DNA of 64,000 nucleotides. Source: Hypoxylon rubiginosum (lineage: Eukaryota; Ascomycota; Sordariomycetes; Xylariales; Hypoxylaceae). The notes beneath the pieces are model-generated. The model saw nothing but the letters and a program-made list of their open reading frames with translations, was not told the origin of the DNA and ran no database searches. This document shows positions 10,586 through 21,971 of the stretch, piece after piece. The number at the start of each line of letters is the position of its first letter. The stretch's first letter is position 1. A program made the position numbers and the translations under genes. The DNA is taken from contig CADCXA010000056.1 in assembly GCA_902806565.1 (NCBI GenBank), forward strand, positions 372,001 to 436,000. Reading direction: 5' to 3'.

Positions 10586-11682
10586 ATGTCTCGATTGACA
10601 TCCCCGAAGACTATCGCTGGGAAACCCGTGGGCCCCATAGGCTATGGCCTGATGAGTAAGTCCCCAAGCAAGCAGCAAAGCATAACTCCAATTAATCTTT
10701 CGTACCAGCTCTCACTCTTTTTGGCGGCATCACCTACGACGAGGCAATCAAGCCAATGAAAGCAGCCCTGGAAAATGGTGCCACGTTCTGGAATGCCGTA
10801 AGAAGGACGCAAGACACATGGCTAACGTATCTCTGCTGACATCTTTGGTAGGGAACATTCTACGGTCCTCCAGACGCCAACTCTCTTCAACTCCTCAAGT
10901 ACTACTTTACCAAGTACCCGGAGGATGCCTCTCGCGTCGTGCTCAGCATCAAGGGGGCCTACGATGGAGCCACACAGACGCCACAGGCTAACCCGGAACA
11001 GATACGGGCCTCCGTAGATGAATGTTTGGCCGTCCTGGATGGCGTCAAGTCCATCGATCTCTTTGAGCCCGCGCGTATCGACCCCAAGGTACCCGTGGAG
11101 ACCAGTGTCAAGGCGCTCGCAGAAATGATCCAGGCAGGCAAGATTGGGTCCTACGGACTCAGCGAGGTGAATGCTCAGACAATCCGTCGTGCCAACGCCG
11201 TGTACCCGCCCGCTGCCGTCGAGGTCGAGTTCAGTCTGTTCTCGCGTCACGCGTTGGATAAGGGCGGCATCGTCGACACATGCCGCGAGCTCGGCATCCC
11301 GCTCGTCGGCTATAGTCCCTTGGACCGCGGCTGGCTGACCGGTCACATCAAGACTCTCGATGATATCCCTAAGGACGACTTCCGCCACTTCTACCCGCGC
11401 TTCCAGCCCGGCAACTTCGAGAAGAACGTCAAGCTAGCCGAGGCTGTCGAGCAGGTCGCCAAGAAGAAGGGTACCACCAGCGCCCAGGTCGCCATCGCCT
11501 GGGTACAGCAGCAGGGTGTGCTGCCTATTCCCGGATCCACAAAGGTGGAACGCGTCCTGGAGAACACGAAGATTGTCCAGCTTACCGAAGCCGAGTCCGC
11601 GGATCTAGAGAGTGCTCTTAGCAAAGCGACCGTCTCAGGCGATCGGTACCCTGAGATGTTCCAAGAGCACCTGAACAAGTAA
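10586..11682 (+). CDS. Aldo-keto reductase, pyridoxal-reductase-like
   Basis: Three exons (10586-10655, 10709-10797, 10852-11682) total 990 bases, 329 residues. Motifs are PVGPIGYGLM, then NAGTFYGPPD with the catalytic Tyr (split by the second intron), VVLSIKGAY with the Lys, GSYGLSE, the PLDRGWLTG loop and PIPGSTKVERVLENT for NADPH binding. This pattern matches the family containing yeast pyridoxal reductase (Plr1-type), which often appears in fungal metabolite clusters doing carbonyl reductions. Codon use is GC-rich in exon 3 and similar to its neighbours. It is cytosolic, with no signal peptide. The exact substrate is unknown. Confidence 0.9.
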
Positions 11683-13134
11683 TACCTAGCCAGCGGGAGC
11701 TCTAATGCTCGATTCGCCTTTGATGCTAGTTATTCTCTCATTTCCATAGACCAACTTCAATATCAACAATATAAATTATGCTTCTACCGCAAGTTACTAT
11801 GAATTCCGACGTGTGAAGTCCCAGTTAGTGGCCAAGTACAGTTATCGCTACCAAAAGTTGTCCATAGGGAAAATGGCCATGTCAGCTGGGAATAGGTGGT
11901 GGCGGCTATATTACACCTGGTAGGAAGATGCACGCTATAAGTACAGTGAATCTAGTGGATATGCTATAAATAATTAGCGGGTAAGTGCGCTGTAATAATT
12001 CTACTTATAAGGAGCTTAGTGAGCATATTATGCTATAATTACAGGGGAGTTGGTGGGTAAAGGCCTTAATTACTGCGTACAGCTGTCACGTCAGCTGTCA
12101 ACAGCTCCAGCTGTTAGCAGCTGAAAGCGCCCCTTATGGACAAACCTTTTGGTAACGTCCTCCGTATATTAAGCCGAAATCCGTGAGAATCTCTCCTCTC
12201 TCTTCCCACGCTGACAAGTTCGTTGAGAATTTCTTGCTGTTCAGTGATTTTTCTATCACAACCTTACGTTTATTTACTACAAAGCATGCTTCTTCCAGAA
12301 TCTCCCCGGTGGAAAAGTTAGAAGGCACCAGGCTTTTGCAATGCATGATTCCAATTTTTCATCACTGTGAAACTACAATTCATACGAGTACCGGGTCCAT
12401 CGGGAATTGGGCCGTCACTGCGGCTTGTGCAGTACCTGTTTATAGATATTACAGGGGAATAGAGCTGAGCTGGTGAGGTAGGTAAGGCTGATATTCGAAG
12501 CTACACACATGGTAAGCAGCGTTTCTAATTACGGCCGTACGCGAGTCGGGACAAGATGATTCACGTGGGAGGTAACGGGGCCGAGATTTCATATCTCCTA
12601 GCACAGGTGTCTTACACCAACTAAATAGGTTTATTTTCAGGGGCCGAATGACTACTTTTCGGATCCCACGATCCTTTTAGTCAAGTTTAGGGCCATCCGT
12701 GAAACGACAGCAAAATCAACACCCAAGTACATTGTGAAAAGGAAACAACCTATGTCCCTATCGACGCCACTGTGGCGGAGTCTGGTTGGATTCTCGACGC
12801 CTGTTACTTCGTCACTGCCAATACATTTCCTCCGTCCCAAGCAGCTGATGAGGGAACGCTATGAGGTCACTTCTGGACATTACTCGCGACCCTCAAACGC
12901 GCCGACCGAAGTTCGTGTTCAGGACTCATATGGCGCAGTCGATATAGCGATTGGGGGCGCCTCGTGCCGCAAAATGCGCGATGTCTAGGGGAGCATATAA
13001 GGAGCTCATGGAGAATGCCATGGCTGTTGATTTTCGCGACACTACACGCAGTTTAAACAGGCAAATACCGAAGAGTTTAAGCTCGATCATCTTCTACTTG
13101 CCTTTCTCTTCATTCCACAGCGACAGGGAAAGCT
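11683..13134. other. Long AT-rich intergenic region upstream of BBE-2
   Basis: There is no gene with support in 1.45 kb. It contains a MITE-like element (11846-12157), two GGGGCCGA sites at 12577-12584 and 12640-12647, a GCCGAATGAC site at 12643-12652 shared with the BBE-3 promoter, and a TATAAG box near 12996, 139 bases before the BBE-2 start. Confidence 0.5.
11846..12157. mobile_element. MITE-like non-autonomous element with terminal inverted repeats
   Basis: The left arm 11846-11870 (CGCTACCAAAAGTTGTCCAT...) is repeated inverted at 12131-12157, where the complement reads CGTTACCAAAAGGTTTGTCC..., differing mainly by a 2-base insertion and C/T changes. The 312 bp between are AT-rich and non-coding, with internal CAGCTGT palindromes. 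About 100 bases of the interior (12034-12136) recur in diverged form at 54158-54277. I could not find a clear target-site duplication. Confidence 0.6.
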
Positions 13135-15056
13135 ATGGCTTCACTTTACGGCATCGCGACATGGAGCGCTACGCTTCTTTTCCCCCTAGCGGCTTCGGCC
13201 ATGCACATCCCAACCGCTCTGGAATACGGCCAATTCACAAGGCGTCATGTCAACATAAGTCAAGCCCAGCACGAGCTGGGCTCGCAGCTGTCCTCGGCTG
13301 CTACCATCTTTGGTCCGACCGATCCCGACTGGGCCAACGCTACAGAGCGGTACAGCACGTACGCACCGCCAAAGATCCAGTTGGTAGTCATTCCAGGGAC
13401 AGAATCTGACATTCCTACCATTGTGAGTTGTTCTATCGAACATGTCGAACCTATAATCATCTCGATTAACGATTGCCAGGTCAAATGGTCCAACCTAAAC
13501 AGCCTCCCGTTCATTGTCAAAAATAGGGGTCATTCGTTGACCACCTCCGCGGGTGACTTCAACGGCATACAGATCAGCATGTCTAACCTACAGAACATCG
13601 AGATTCAGCCCGACGGGGAGACGGCATGGTTTCAGGGCGGAACTTATGACGGGCAGGTAATGGAGTACCTATGGGACCGAGGTTACGTCGCGAGTAAGTC
13701 TTGCCATTTTCGCAGTTATTGATCTCCTTCCAATTACTGATTCTACCTCTTTCAGCCACTGGATCCTGTGCCTGCGTCGGAATGATGGGCCCTGGTCTCG
13801 GCGGTGGTCATGGACGATACCAAGGCCTTTATGGATTGATTAGCGATAACCTGGTCAACTTGAATGTTGTATTGGCAGACGGCTCTACCATTAGGGTGAA
13901 TGAAACCGAGCATCCAGACCTATGGTGGTGAGTACTCTAGAAATTCATTCCAGCCCAGCCGATCATGATAATGGCTACCTAGGTACCTATTTAGGTAGCT
14001 ATTCAGATTACAGAATACTGACCAGACTCCACAGGGGCATGCAAGGCGCCGGTCACAACTTTGGTATCGTCACCAGCTTCGAACTCAAGATTTACCCCAA
14101 GAATCTTGACACCTGGCACTACCACAACTACATCTTCACTCAGGATAAGCTTGAGCCATTCTTCGACGCGTTGAATACGTTCCACAGCAACGGGTCTACC
14201 CCTGTGCTGATGGCATTGAACATGGGTGGATTTGCCATGGACCCATCGATAAGCGAGACGGAGGTATGTGTTTCATTTCATTCCCGACGACTGATTGTTT
14301 CCTCGTATGTACCATGTATTGACTGGCTGCCTGTAGGCCATCATTACCTGGTCTTTTGGTTACTCCGGACCGGCTGACGACGCCGAGAAGCTGCTGGAGC
14401 CGTTCAATCAGATCGGTGCCGTATCGGAGCAGACCGGCGATGTCCCGTTCCCCGAGGTGCCCGAGGCCATGGGCACAGGACAAGACCAGCCCATCTGCGC
14501 CGGCAATCAGACACATATCCAATCAACGTCGGGTCTGCAAACGTGGAATGTGACGGCAGAGCGCCATATTTACGAGCTATTCAACGGAATGATTTTCCAG
14601 CACCCCGAGTTCTTCGAGTCCGTTGCTTTCCACGAGGGCTACTCGACAGAGGCTGTCAACAAGGTCGACCCGGCCCTCTCGGCCGTGTCTTATCGTGATT
14701 ACTACCTTCTGACGTGAGTCGCCAATGATACAATCTAACGACTGTCATGTCCAATCCAATGCCGAATGTCCATAGCTGATGATGCTTTCTTTTACAGGTA
14801 CTTTGAGGTGAAGCTTCCCACCGATGCATCCACCGAGTCAAAGGAATTGGCCCGCCAGTATGCCAGGGAGACCCGAGATCTGTGGAATGCTGGCGCACCC
14901 GAGCTCTTGCCGCTGAACTATGTCAACTATGCGTTCGGCGATGAGTCGTTGGAATCTATTTACGGTTATGATGCATGGAGACTCGAAAGGCTGCATGATT
15001 TGAAGCAAAGGTACGACCCGACTAACGCGTTCCGCTACTATAATCCGATCGTATGA
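13135..15056 (+). CDS. Secreted FAD-linked oxidoreductase, berberine-bridge type (BBE-2)
   Basis: Six exons (13135-13422, 13480-13693, 13756-13927, 14035-14263, 14337-14713, 14798-15056) sum to 1539 bases, 512 residues. A signal peptide ends near residue 22 (LAASAM). His114 (KNRGHSL) and Cys172 (GSCACVG) are the expected two covalent flavin attachment points. The flavin loop [26 protein letters not shown], and the terminal BBE domain ([28 protein letters not shown]) are intact. The Trp codon of DLWWG is split by intron 3. It is probably secreted or vesicular. Sequence is further from BBE-1 and BBE-3 than those are from each other. Confidence 0.92.
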
Positions 15057-15328
15057 GAGCCTTCAGAACGATATTAATGGAGCATGGTTGGTAGTAGGCG
15101 TGGAGCCTGTGTTGTTGTTTCTGCTTATAGACGGAGTTACCTATGTATTACTACCTGGGTACCGAACTGGTCCTAGATCTTCTCCATTCCATAGATTTAT
15201 ATTAAATATCCTGGTTTCGAACTCTGTCATCAACCTTGTTCGATAATTATGGTATTTCCGAGATACCCACCTCCTACCTACCTACCTACCTACCTACCTA
15301 TGTAACTAACTCATCAAAGGACCTGTTA
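15057..15328. repeat. Convergent spacer with a (CCTA)n microsatellite
   Basis: It lies between the 3' ends of BBE-2 and SDR-3. Bases 15270-15300 are about seven CCTA units. Short CCTA/TAGG tracts recur in many spacers of the window. Confidence 0.7.
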
Positions 15329-16691
15329 TCAAGCTTGCGCGGAAGTACTATCTTTTCCGCTTTCCGTAAAGGTACCCTCGAGTGTCTTCAAGTTGAACCA
15401 CCTATAGAAAAGCCAATCCTTCAAATGGAGTCGACAATTAGTAAACGTTGCGGATGCTAAAAGGTACGGAATATCAACTTACCCAAGTTGTTCGTGGCAG
15501 TAATGTGTCCAAAGTTCTTACCAGCAGCGTCGAATTCCCATACCAGAACCAGGCAGGGGGGGATCGCTTCAAGACCGTGGCCACGACCCCCTGAGCGTAT
15601 TCATTCGGAGTCATGGCATCTATTAGGGCTCAACTATTTGACTCTTTTTCTTGTGACGGGATGACTACATACCAGGAGTTCTGTTGATGTGGGCTTTAAA
15701 TAACCCGGCCAAAGGCGCGTAGATGGAATCTGTGAGAGATTGTCAGGGCCCACACCGTCGGAACCGACTACCATAATGAAATCACTTACCTTCTGGTAGT
15801 GCGCGGCTATCACCCATATCACTCTTGAGGATATTGGTAGACACCTCTCCGGAGATGACGTTTATGACCCTTACTCTATAGCCCATCGGCGTCACCCGTT
15901 CAAATTAGCCCCTTTATTCTTTTCTTTCTCTTCTTCATGCATCGACGTCTAAGCATGGGTGTCTACTTACCCGAAAGGCTTCATCTCGACTCGCAAAGTA
16001 TTGCCGTAGTGGACAAGCGCGGCTTTGGTCGCGTTGTAGGACGCCCCGAAGACATACGGGCATACGCCCCCGATGGATCCGATGTTGACCACGACGCCAC
16101 GGGCGCTGACGAGCATCTTGTGGAAGTGATGTACCATACGCATCGGCCCGAACACATTTACAGCGAACATCTTTTCCACTTGCCGGACGTCCGTGTCGGC
16201 CGCTGTCATTGTATAGCCTATCGGGGAGACATGAGCTTGGTCAGGTAGGATAGAGAGGGCGGGTGCGGACAAATCCCACTATAGGAGAGGCAGCAGTGTC
16301 AGTTCTGGGCGTATCTTGTAATGAACTCGCGACTAGTGACTACTTACGCATTGTTCACCAGCACATCAAGGTTGCCGGCTGTGATGGCCTCAACATGTTT
16401 CTTGAAGGGCAACATCTCCTTCTCTTGTGTTACGTCGAGATCTAATACATGGATTCGAGGATGGTCCAGATGCTTTCGTCCTTCATGTGGTAGCAGCGTC
16501 GCAATGACGCTCAACCCATTTACGACGAACTGCTTCGCAAGAGCATGGCCTATGCCACCCTCGCCGCACCTGTAGGTAGTCAGAAGGGAACCATGGTATC
16601 GATCTTCTCAGCAAGGCGATAAAACATGGGATTTCTCATAAATCGACACTCACCCTGTAATCAGTACGAATCTTGTACGTGAATTCGTCAT
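15329..16691 (-). CDS. Short-chain dehydrogenase, AYR1-like (SDR-3)
   Basis: Eight exons (16691-16654, 16569-16348, 16278-16271, 16217-15971, 15875-15790, 15729-15673, 15619-15483, 15418-15329) total 885 bases, 294 residues. Splicing yields ITGCGEGGIGHALA, LDVLVNNAGICYTMTAADTD, INIGSIGG-type and YNATK active-site motifs. The C-terminal part (NVISGEVSTNIL, WFWYGNSTLL, WLFYRWFNLKTL) matches fungal relatives of 1-acyl-dihydroxyacetone-phosphate reductase. Exon 3 is only eight bases long, but without it the NNAG motif and frame are lost. Its C-terminal amphipathic/hydrophobic segment may contact membranes. Many cluster SDRs are AYR1-like without using lipid substrates. Confidence 0.85.
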
Positions 16692-17167
16692 TGTTTGCGG
16701 GCGTATTGTTCTCAAATCGACCTGACGTCTTCCAAAATGAAACCTTCAGACAGTGCTACTCATAATAGACGATCGATTTCACAGTTCAAAGTTCATGTCC
16801 TATTAATCCCGCACTAACTACTATCTAGCTGTTTCTTCTATCTTCTTTGCTGTTAGGTACCTTCCCGCGTACAGCATACATGCTCGCCGGTCAGGGGGTT
16901 TCTCTTGATGGACTGGGACGATATCGTAACGAGATTTGCATGAAACTTGCAGCAATGTAAGACTGGCGGTATCAGTACTACACACCTGGATATGTGACTG
17001 AAAATAAGTTCTAATGTCTGGTTTAGATCCGAGAGCACATAGTGGAAAAGGACACTCCGTGGAAAGGGGGGGTGTATGTAGGCAGGCATGGGATATAGTC
17101 ATACACCTTGGGGTGAAGACGGAAATGCACCATAATATAACATGGCAATGCTGTGTAACAATATGAG

Positions 17168-17384
17168 ATATATCCTGGTGGCCTGGCTAGGCGTATTCTT
17201 GGGTCTTGCTTACATGCGAGCTCAAGCCATCCCAGAATCTTCTCCCGCAGCTCTGCTGTGCCCTGTTTCACTACTGGGAGATCTTTATTCTTCATCTCTA
17301 CCTACAGCAGCCAAGACAGGAGCCCTCCAACACCCAGGTATCAACGAGACAGTAGAACTAAAGCGCCAATTATGCCGGAGATAG
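17168..17384 (+). CDS. Possible small secreted protein
   Basis: A frame of 72 residues starts MRYILVAWLGVFLGLAY and has a plausible signal peptide ending at AQA. The mature part has two cysteines and no recognised domain. A second open frame overlaps its 3' half, carrying further cysteines, so a spliced longer product is conceivable. It could equally be a chance frame in a long spacer. Confidence 0.25.
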
Positions 17385-18897
17385 CAAAGTACAACCTACG
17401 TAATACTTGCGTAACCAACCATCATACAGTCCCGAAGGATTGCGCCATAGGACTAGCATGGAGTTCCGTCTTATCTGTATTTCACCATGAAGACGCAGTG
17501 GTAGGCCAGGATACGAGGTTCCGCTGTATTCTATAAGCAACATCAACTCAGGTCCCGACCCGCCTGCTGAGTCTAGAAATTCCTGTACACAATCTGCACT
17601 TCACGTGCTGAATCCCAAGATATGTGATGGCTGCGCACAAGGCACAACTCGAACGATGGGCTCTCGGCACGTTTCTTGCGTCCTCGTATTACGGTCTTCC
17701 CACTCGGTGCTTCAGTCGTTTCCTCGCGCTCCGATTGTCCTCGTTCATTCCCTGCCTGGACGTTAGGTAAACGGTAGTTCTCGCAAGGTAGGTCACAATC
17801 CTATTTCACTGCCCTACAACTTTCAGTTCCATTCTTGTACCACACCTATCGTATCCTTGCAACCCCCGATTCAAGATTGCTATTCTGAAAATGAAGATAA
17901 CGAAACAATACGTAGCTTCCGACATCACAGACGTGCCACTACTATTATATCGCAATAGAGGTTTCGATTTACCCGATCCATGCTAGAATATCACTCTTGT
18001 CAACTGCAAGTTACCATGTATAACGATATCGAAAATAATAGGGGTAAGCTCGCCGAGACACATTGAAGGCTCAAGCGAGCAACAATACAGCTTCATGCTT
18101 TACATTATATACGTAAATAGATGAAAGACTGGTGAATCTAAAGTATGGAGTGGCTTTTCAGCTCGCATGTAGCTGTAGTAGGCTGAATAATTGTAGCAAT
18201 AACTTGACCAACTGACGATATTCACCTGCTAATGTATATGATGGACCAAGGCCGTCTCGGCGTTGTTTCATAATGTACTGAATGTGCTTATCATGATACT
18301 CAACGTCGCCCTATGGGTATGACTCCCGCTGTAATCACCACGAGCTAAATCGACCCTTGATGATAGAATGGGAGGTGCCTTGTTATCCGTCATACTGTTG
18401 GATTATGGCTTGAGTACAGCATCTGTCAGCCTTCCAGGCTTAGTGTGTCCCATGTGTCAAGACACATTAGGCTTCTACAGAGCCTCATAGCTCGTCATCC
18501 GGCTGGGCCGATATCTTCAATATCATATAAGCCCAAAACCTGCTCCCTGTGAGGCACGATGAAAGGGGCGTTGAACTAAGTTAATTTCGGCCCCGAAACT
18601 AAATATAACTGACGGTCATTCGGCGCCCATGAATCCTTCAGTAGCCACGCAACTATTCGGAAATATCCAAAGGACTTACGCCAATCTCAGCCCCTCCGAG
18701 TAGTTTTATGATCCTTCACAGCGCCGCTCGACACTATCGAAAATGCTGGGTTATGTGCGCCTGTTAGGAACTGCGACCCAGCCGCAGTCCTTAGCTTCAC
18801 CTAGCAAGATTGTCAGCTGAGCTGGGGGCGGCTGAATATCGTGAAGCTAAGCTGTCCCTCGAAAGGTTGACGTACTAAATTCTCCGGTATAAACGCA

Positions 18898-18904
18898 TAT
18901 AAAA
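18898..18904 (+). promoter_or_regulatory. TATA box of BBE-3
   Basis: TATAAAA lies 73 bases upstream of the BBE-3 start codon, in a region otherwise of balanced composition. Confidence 0.55.
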
Positions 18905-18976
18905 TGGCGTGGCTCTCGCGTTTCTTGGATTTGCAGATCGCTTCTACATTTACGCAGAGTCCAAAGACTAGACACA

Positions 18977-20719
18977 ATGCATTACTTACTCACCTCTCTC
19001 CTTGCCAGCCCCTGGCTGATCCAAGGCACTATTTCCGCAGCTCTGTACCCGAGATCGTCTGGGTTAGCGACTATCTTGAGTAACTCTAGTATTCACTGGT
19101 CTTCTGAGACTACACTGTCTCTCCCCAATACCACAGCCTTTTTCGACGCTACGGAGCGATGGACCATCTATGATCCCCCTAGTTACAAGGCTGCCCTCTC
19201 TCCGGCTACAGAGGAGGACGTGGTGCTAGCTGTAAAACTACCCTTTCTTGCTTTAGCTTAGTTTAAGGGCTTAGTTTAAGATTGGTTTATTAACAATGAG
19301 CAGGTCAAATTGGCAAGGGAAAGCAATATCTCTTTCCTGGCGACAGGAGGGCGACACGGGTATTCGACGACACTCGGAGAACTGCAAGGCGGCCTTGCTA
19401 TCGATTTATCTAAGATGAACTTGGTAAAAATCGATAAGGATGCGGCTCAACTTACCATTGGACCCGGTGTACATTTTCGAGACATCTTCGGACCGGTATA
19501 CGAGGCTGGCTTTGAGATCCGTGAGAATCCGAATATTTCCTAATTCAAGATATGTACTTACTTTACCTAGAGACCGGAACTTGTAGCTGTGTCGGTATGA
19601 TGGGCGCGACTCTAGGTGGTGGCATTGGACGCTCCCATGGCATTCACGGCATGATCATCGATGCTCTGATCTCGGTACGTCTCGTGACGGCCGATGGTCA
19701 GATAATTGAGGCATCAGAGACAACCAACTCGGACTTGTTCTGGGGCATTCGCGGCGCCGGTCAAAACTTTGGCATTGTAGTATCAGCCACGTACGGGCTT
19801 CATCCGCTTCGTAACGGTGGTGTCTGGACAAGCGCCGATCTTTTGCTCACCCCCGAGAAGAACGTCTCTTACTTTGAGACGGTGGAGAAAATGCATCCGT
19901 TGCCGGCCGAGCTTACCGTGGAAACTATTATCAACTACAACTTTACTCTGGGGCAGGTAAGGATGAGATCTCAAGACAAAAGATGACGGACTACCTGCTG
20001 ACCATACTACGTAGCCACAACTAATGATTAGCCTCGTTTATGCGGGACCAAAAGACGAGGCTGTCAAGGCTATAGCTCCTATTCTCGAGCTGGGCCCATC
20101 CTACTCGCTCATCAAGGAGATTCCCTGGACTGAAGTCAGCACACAGACGACCTTCCTCCTCGACGGCCCCGTCTGCGAGAAGAGCCAGATCTACGACATC
20201 TACCCCGTCAACTTGCGGACATTTGATGCTCCTACCTGGACGGCTAGCTTCGGGAAGATGGCTCAGTTTTGGGAGGAGAATCCATCTGGTCAGAACTCGG
20301 TCATTACCATTGAGACATGGCCAATCCAAGCCACGGTGGCAGTTCCGGACGACACAACAGCCTATCCCTGGCGAGATGCGACAAGCTACATGTAAGTAGT
20401 ACCATTTCCCAAAGGAAGCAGACCCCGATGGCGGACGACTAATGCGGGTTTCAACAGTATGATCCAAATGAGATGGATCGACGTCGGCGACCCCGTCCAG
20501 GGACCAGCCGACGAGTTTGCTGTAGGTCTCCGCAGTGACCTAGTTGCCACCTCCGGCTACGACGATCTGGCTGTCTACCAGAACTACGCGTGGGGAGACG
20601 AGACACTTGAGCAAATGTACGGCAAGGAGAAGCTGCCAAGGCTGGCTAAGCTCAAGGCTCAGTATGATCCCGACAACGTCTTCCGTTTCTATCATGCTCT
20701 TCCTACGTCCTACCCATAA
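18977..20719 (+). CDS. Secreted FAD-linked oxidoreductase, berberine-bridge type (BBE-3)
   Basis: Five exons (18977-19231, 19304-19520, 19571-19956, 20015-20391, 20458-20719) sum to 1497 bases, 498 residues. A signal peptide covers about the first 22 residues. Both flavin links are present: His103 (TGGRHGYS) and Cys162 (GTCSCVGMMG). ATLGGGIGRSHG, NSDLFWGIRGAGQNFGIV and the BBE domain (YQNYAWGDETLEQMYG, YDPDNVFRFYH) are intact. It is closer to BBE-1 than to BBE-2, sharing the EAS-x-x-x-NSDLFWG stretch and the position of the intron before the flavin Cys. The last intron lies in the same region as in BBE-2. Confidence 0.92.
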
Positions 20720-21971
20720 GGGGGATATAGCACCACGACAGGGTATTAGACCACGATAGGGTATTAGACGGTCTTCATCGTCTGCTTGCACTTGTACTCG
20801 TTCTACTTTTTATTTTCCTCTTCTACTTTTTTGAATTGCATTTCCCCGGAGGTACTAGACTGCTAGAGATATAGGGGGCGTAAAACGGTTCGGAGGGTTG
20901 TAGCATGTAATTTAACCATAGATACTGAAATTGTAACATATTGCGTCGATCCGCTATGCCCATTATTTCACGAGCTTGTACATTAAAGCCATGTTGTAAG
21001 TAGTTTCGCTGATTTTTATATAGTCCATGCAATCTCGAGTCTTATTGTCTGGATATTTGTGTTACAAGAACTCGTTCCGCGTAAAAAGGCTACGCATCAG
21101 AAACGCCGGTCGATGGTTAGGGGATAGCAATTTGATCCATTCACTAGATACTTCATATCGAGAACCAACTTCTCGTTGACTATTATATTACGTCTTGAAC
21201 GCCTTTTCTCCATCTGTAAACACAGGTATCCAAACTATTGGAGTGCCTTGTTCGTATATGGAACTGATAGTTCTAGATACATTTACTTAGATACCTTCGT
21301 TAACTCCCAAGATGTCCCTGTCTTACTGAATTACATGTAATAGACAATGGATATTACAAGTGGTCCTGCGAAGAGCAATTCTGAAATAATCATAGCAAGA
21401 TCACCATGTTCCTCAGACACCACGGCCATATCATGGGTCTTTACAACTTTACGTTCCCAGCACCGGATTTAAAGAATCCATGGGGCTTGCGGCTGAGGCA
21501 GGATCTAAGGCACACGGGGTTAAAGGACATACGCAAATACGAAAATGAAAAAGTGAAGCCCCAGCTTCGGTCATACAGGGCTGATTACCTGCATGCCTTA
21601 CCCAGCCTTTGGATTTTCAGCCATCCTTCAGAATGGTCCGGACCCGAGCGCGTAACACAAGTGCTTGTCGATGAGAAGGATCGTCAGCTTTGAATTACGC
21701 TACCTGACACTTGTACGTGCTGAAAGGGGCTACGTAGGATATCGGCTGAGTCAACCCATAGGTCGCCGAAAGCAACAAGTCACTTTGATAAGACGGGACG
21801 CCCCAAACTCGACATTTTGTTCCTTCCATCTTGACTTGTTCGCCTTACTACGCGCCTAGTGTATAAAGCTTGCTCTAGTTTAGTGTGCATACCCGCTGCC
21901 TCACATACTCACACGACGACATAACATCACAACCCCAACCAATCAAACTCACCCTCTCTCGATCAGGTATC
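20720..21971. other. Intergenic region
   Basis: 1.25 kb. A 16-base near-repeat (AC(G)ACAGGGTATTAGAC) occurs twice at 20735-20768. A 95-codon plus-strand frame at 21406-21693 starts with ATG but shows no family features and no splice support. TATAAAG at 21862-21868 serves the next gene. Confidence 0.45.
21406..21693 (+). CDS. Doubtful 95-residue hypothetical protein
   Basis: An open frame rich in His, Arg and Trp (starts MFLRHHGHIMGLYN). I recognise no domain, and there is no signal peptide. It may be an unspliced remnant or a chance frame; it is listed only because of its length in an otherwise empty stretch. Confidence 0.18.
   Translation: MFLRHHGHIMGLYNFTFPAPDLKNPWGLRLRQDLRHTGLKDIRKYENEKVKPQLRSYRADYLHALPSLWIFSHPSEWSGPERVTQVLVDEKDRQL

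Larger units (their letters stand above)
16692..18976. promoter_or_regulatory. 2.3 kb intergenic region with the BBE-3 promoter
   Basis: It holds one doubtful small secreted-protein frame (17168-17384). Upstream of BBE-3 lie a TTTCGG-CC-CCGAAA palindrome (18585-18598), a GTCATTCGGC site at 18615-18624 and a TATAAAA box at 18898-18904, 73 bases before the start codon. The remaining sequence shows nothing I can assign. Confidence 0.5.

Noticed and set aside
15270..15302. Regular short repeats considered as a CRISPR-like array
   Set aside because: A simple CCTA microsatellite in a fungal genome, without spacers.
16821..17102. Two overlapping minus-strand frames upstream of SDR-3
   Set aside because: No start context, domain or splice signal; composition like the surrounding spacer.
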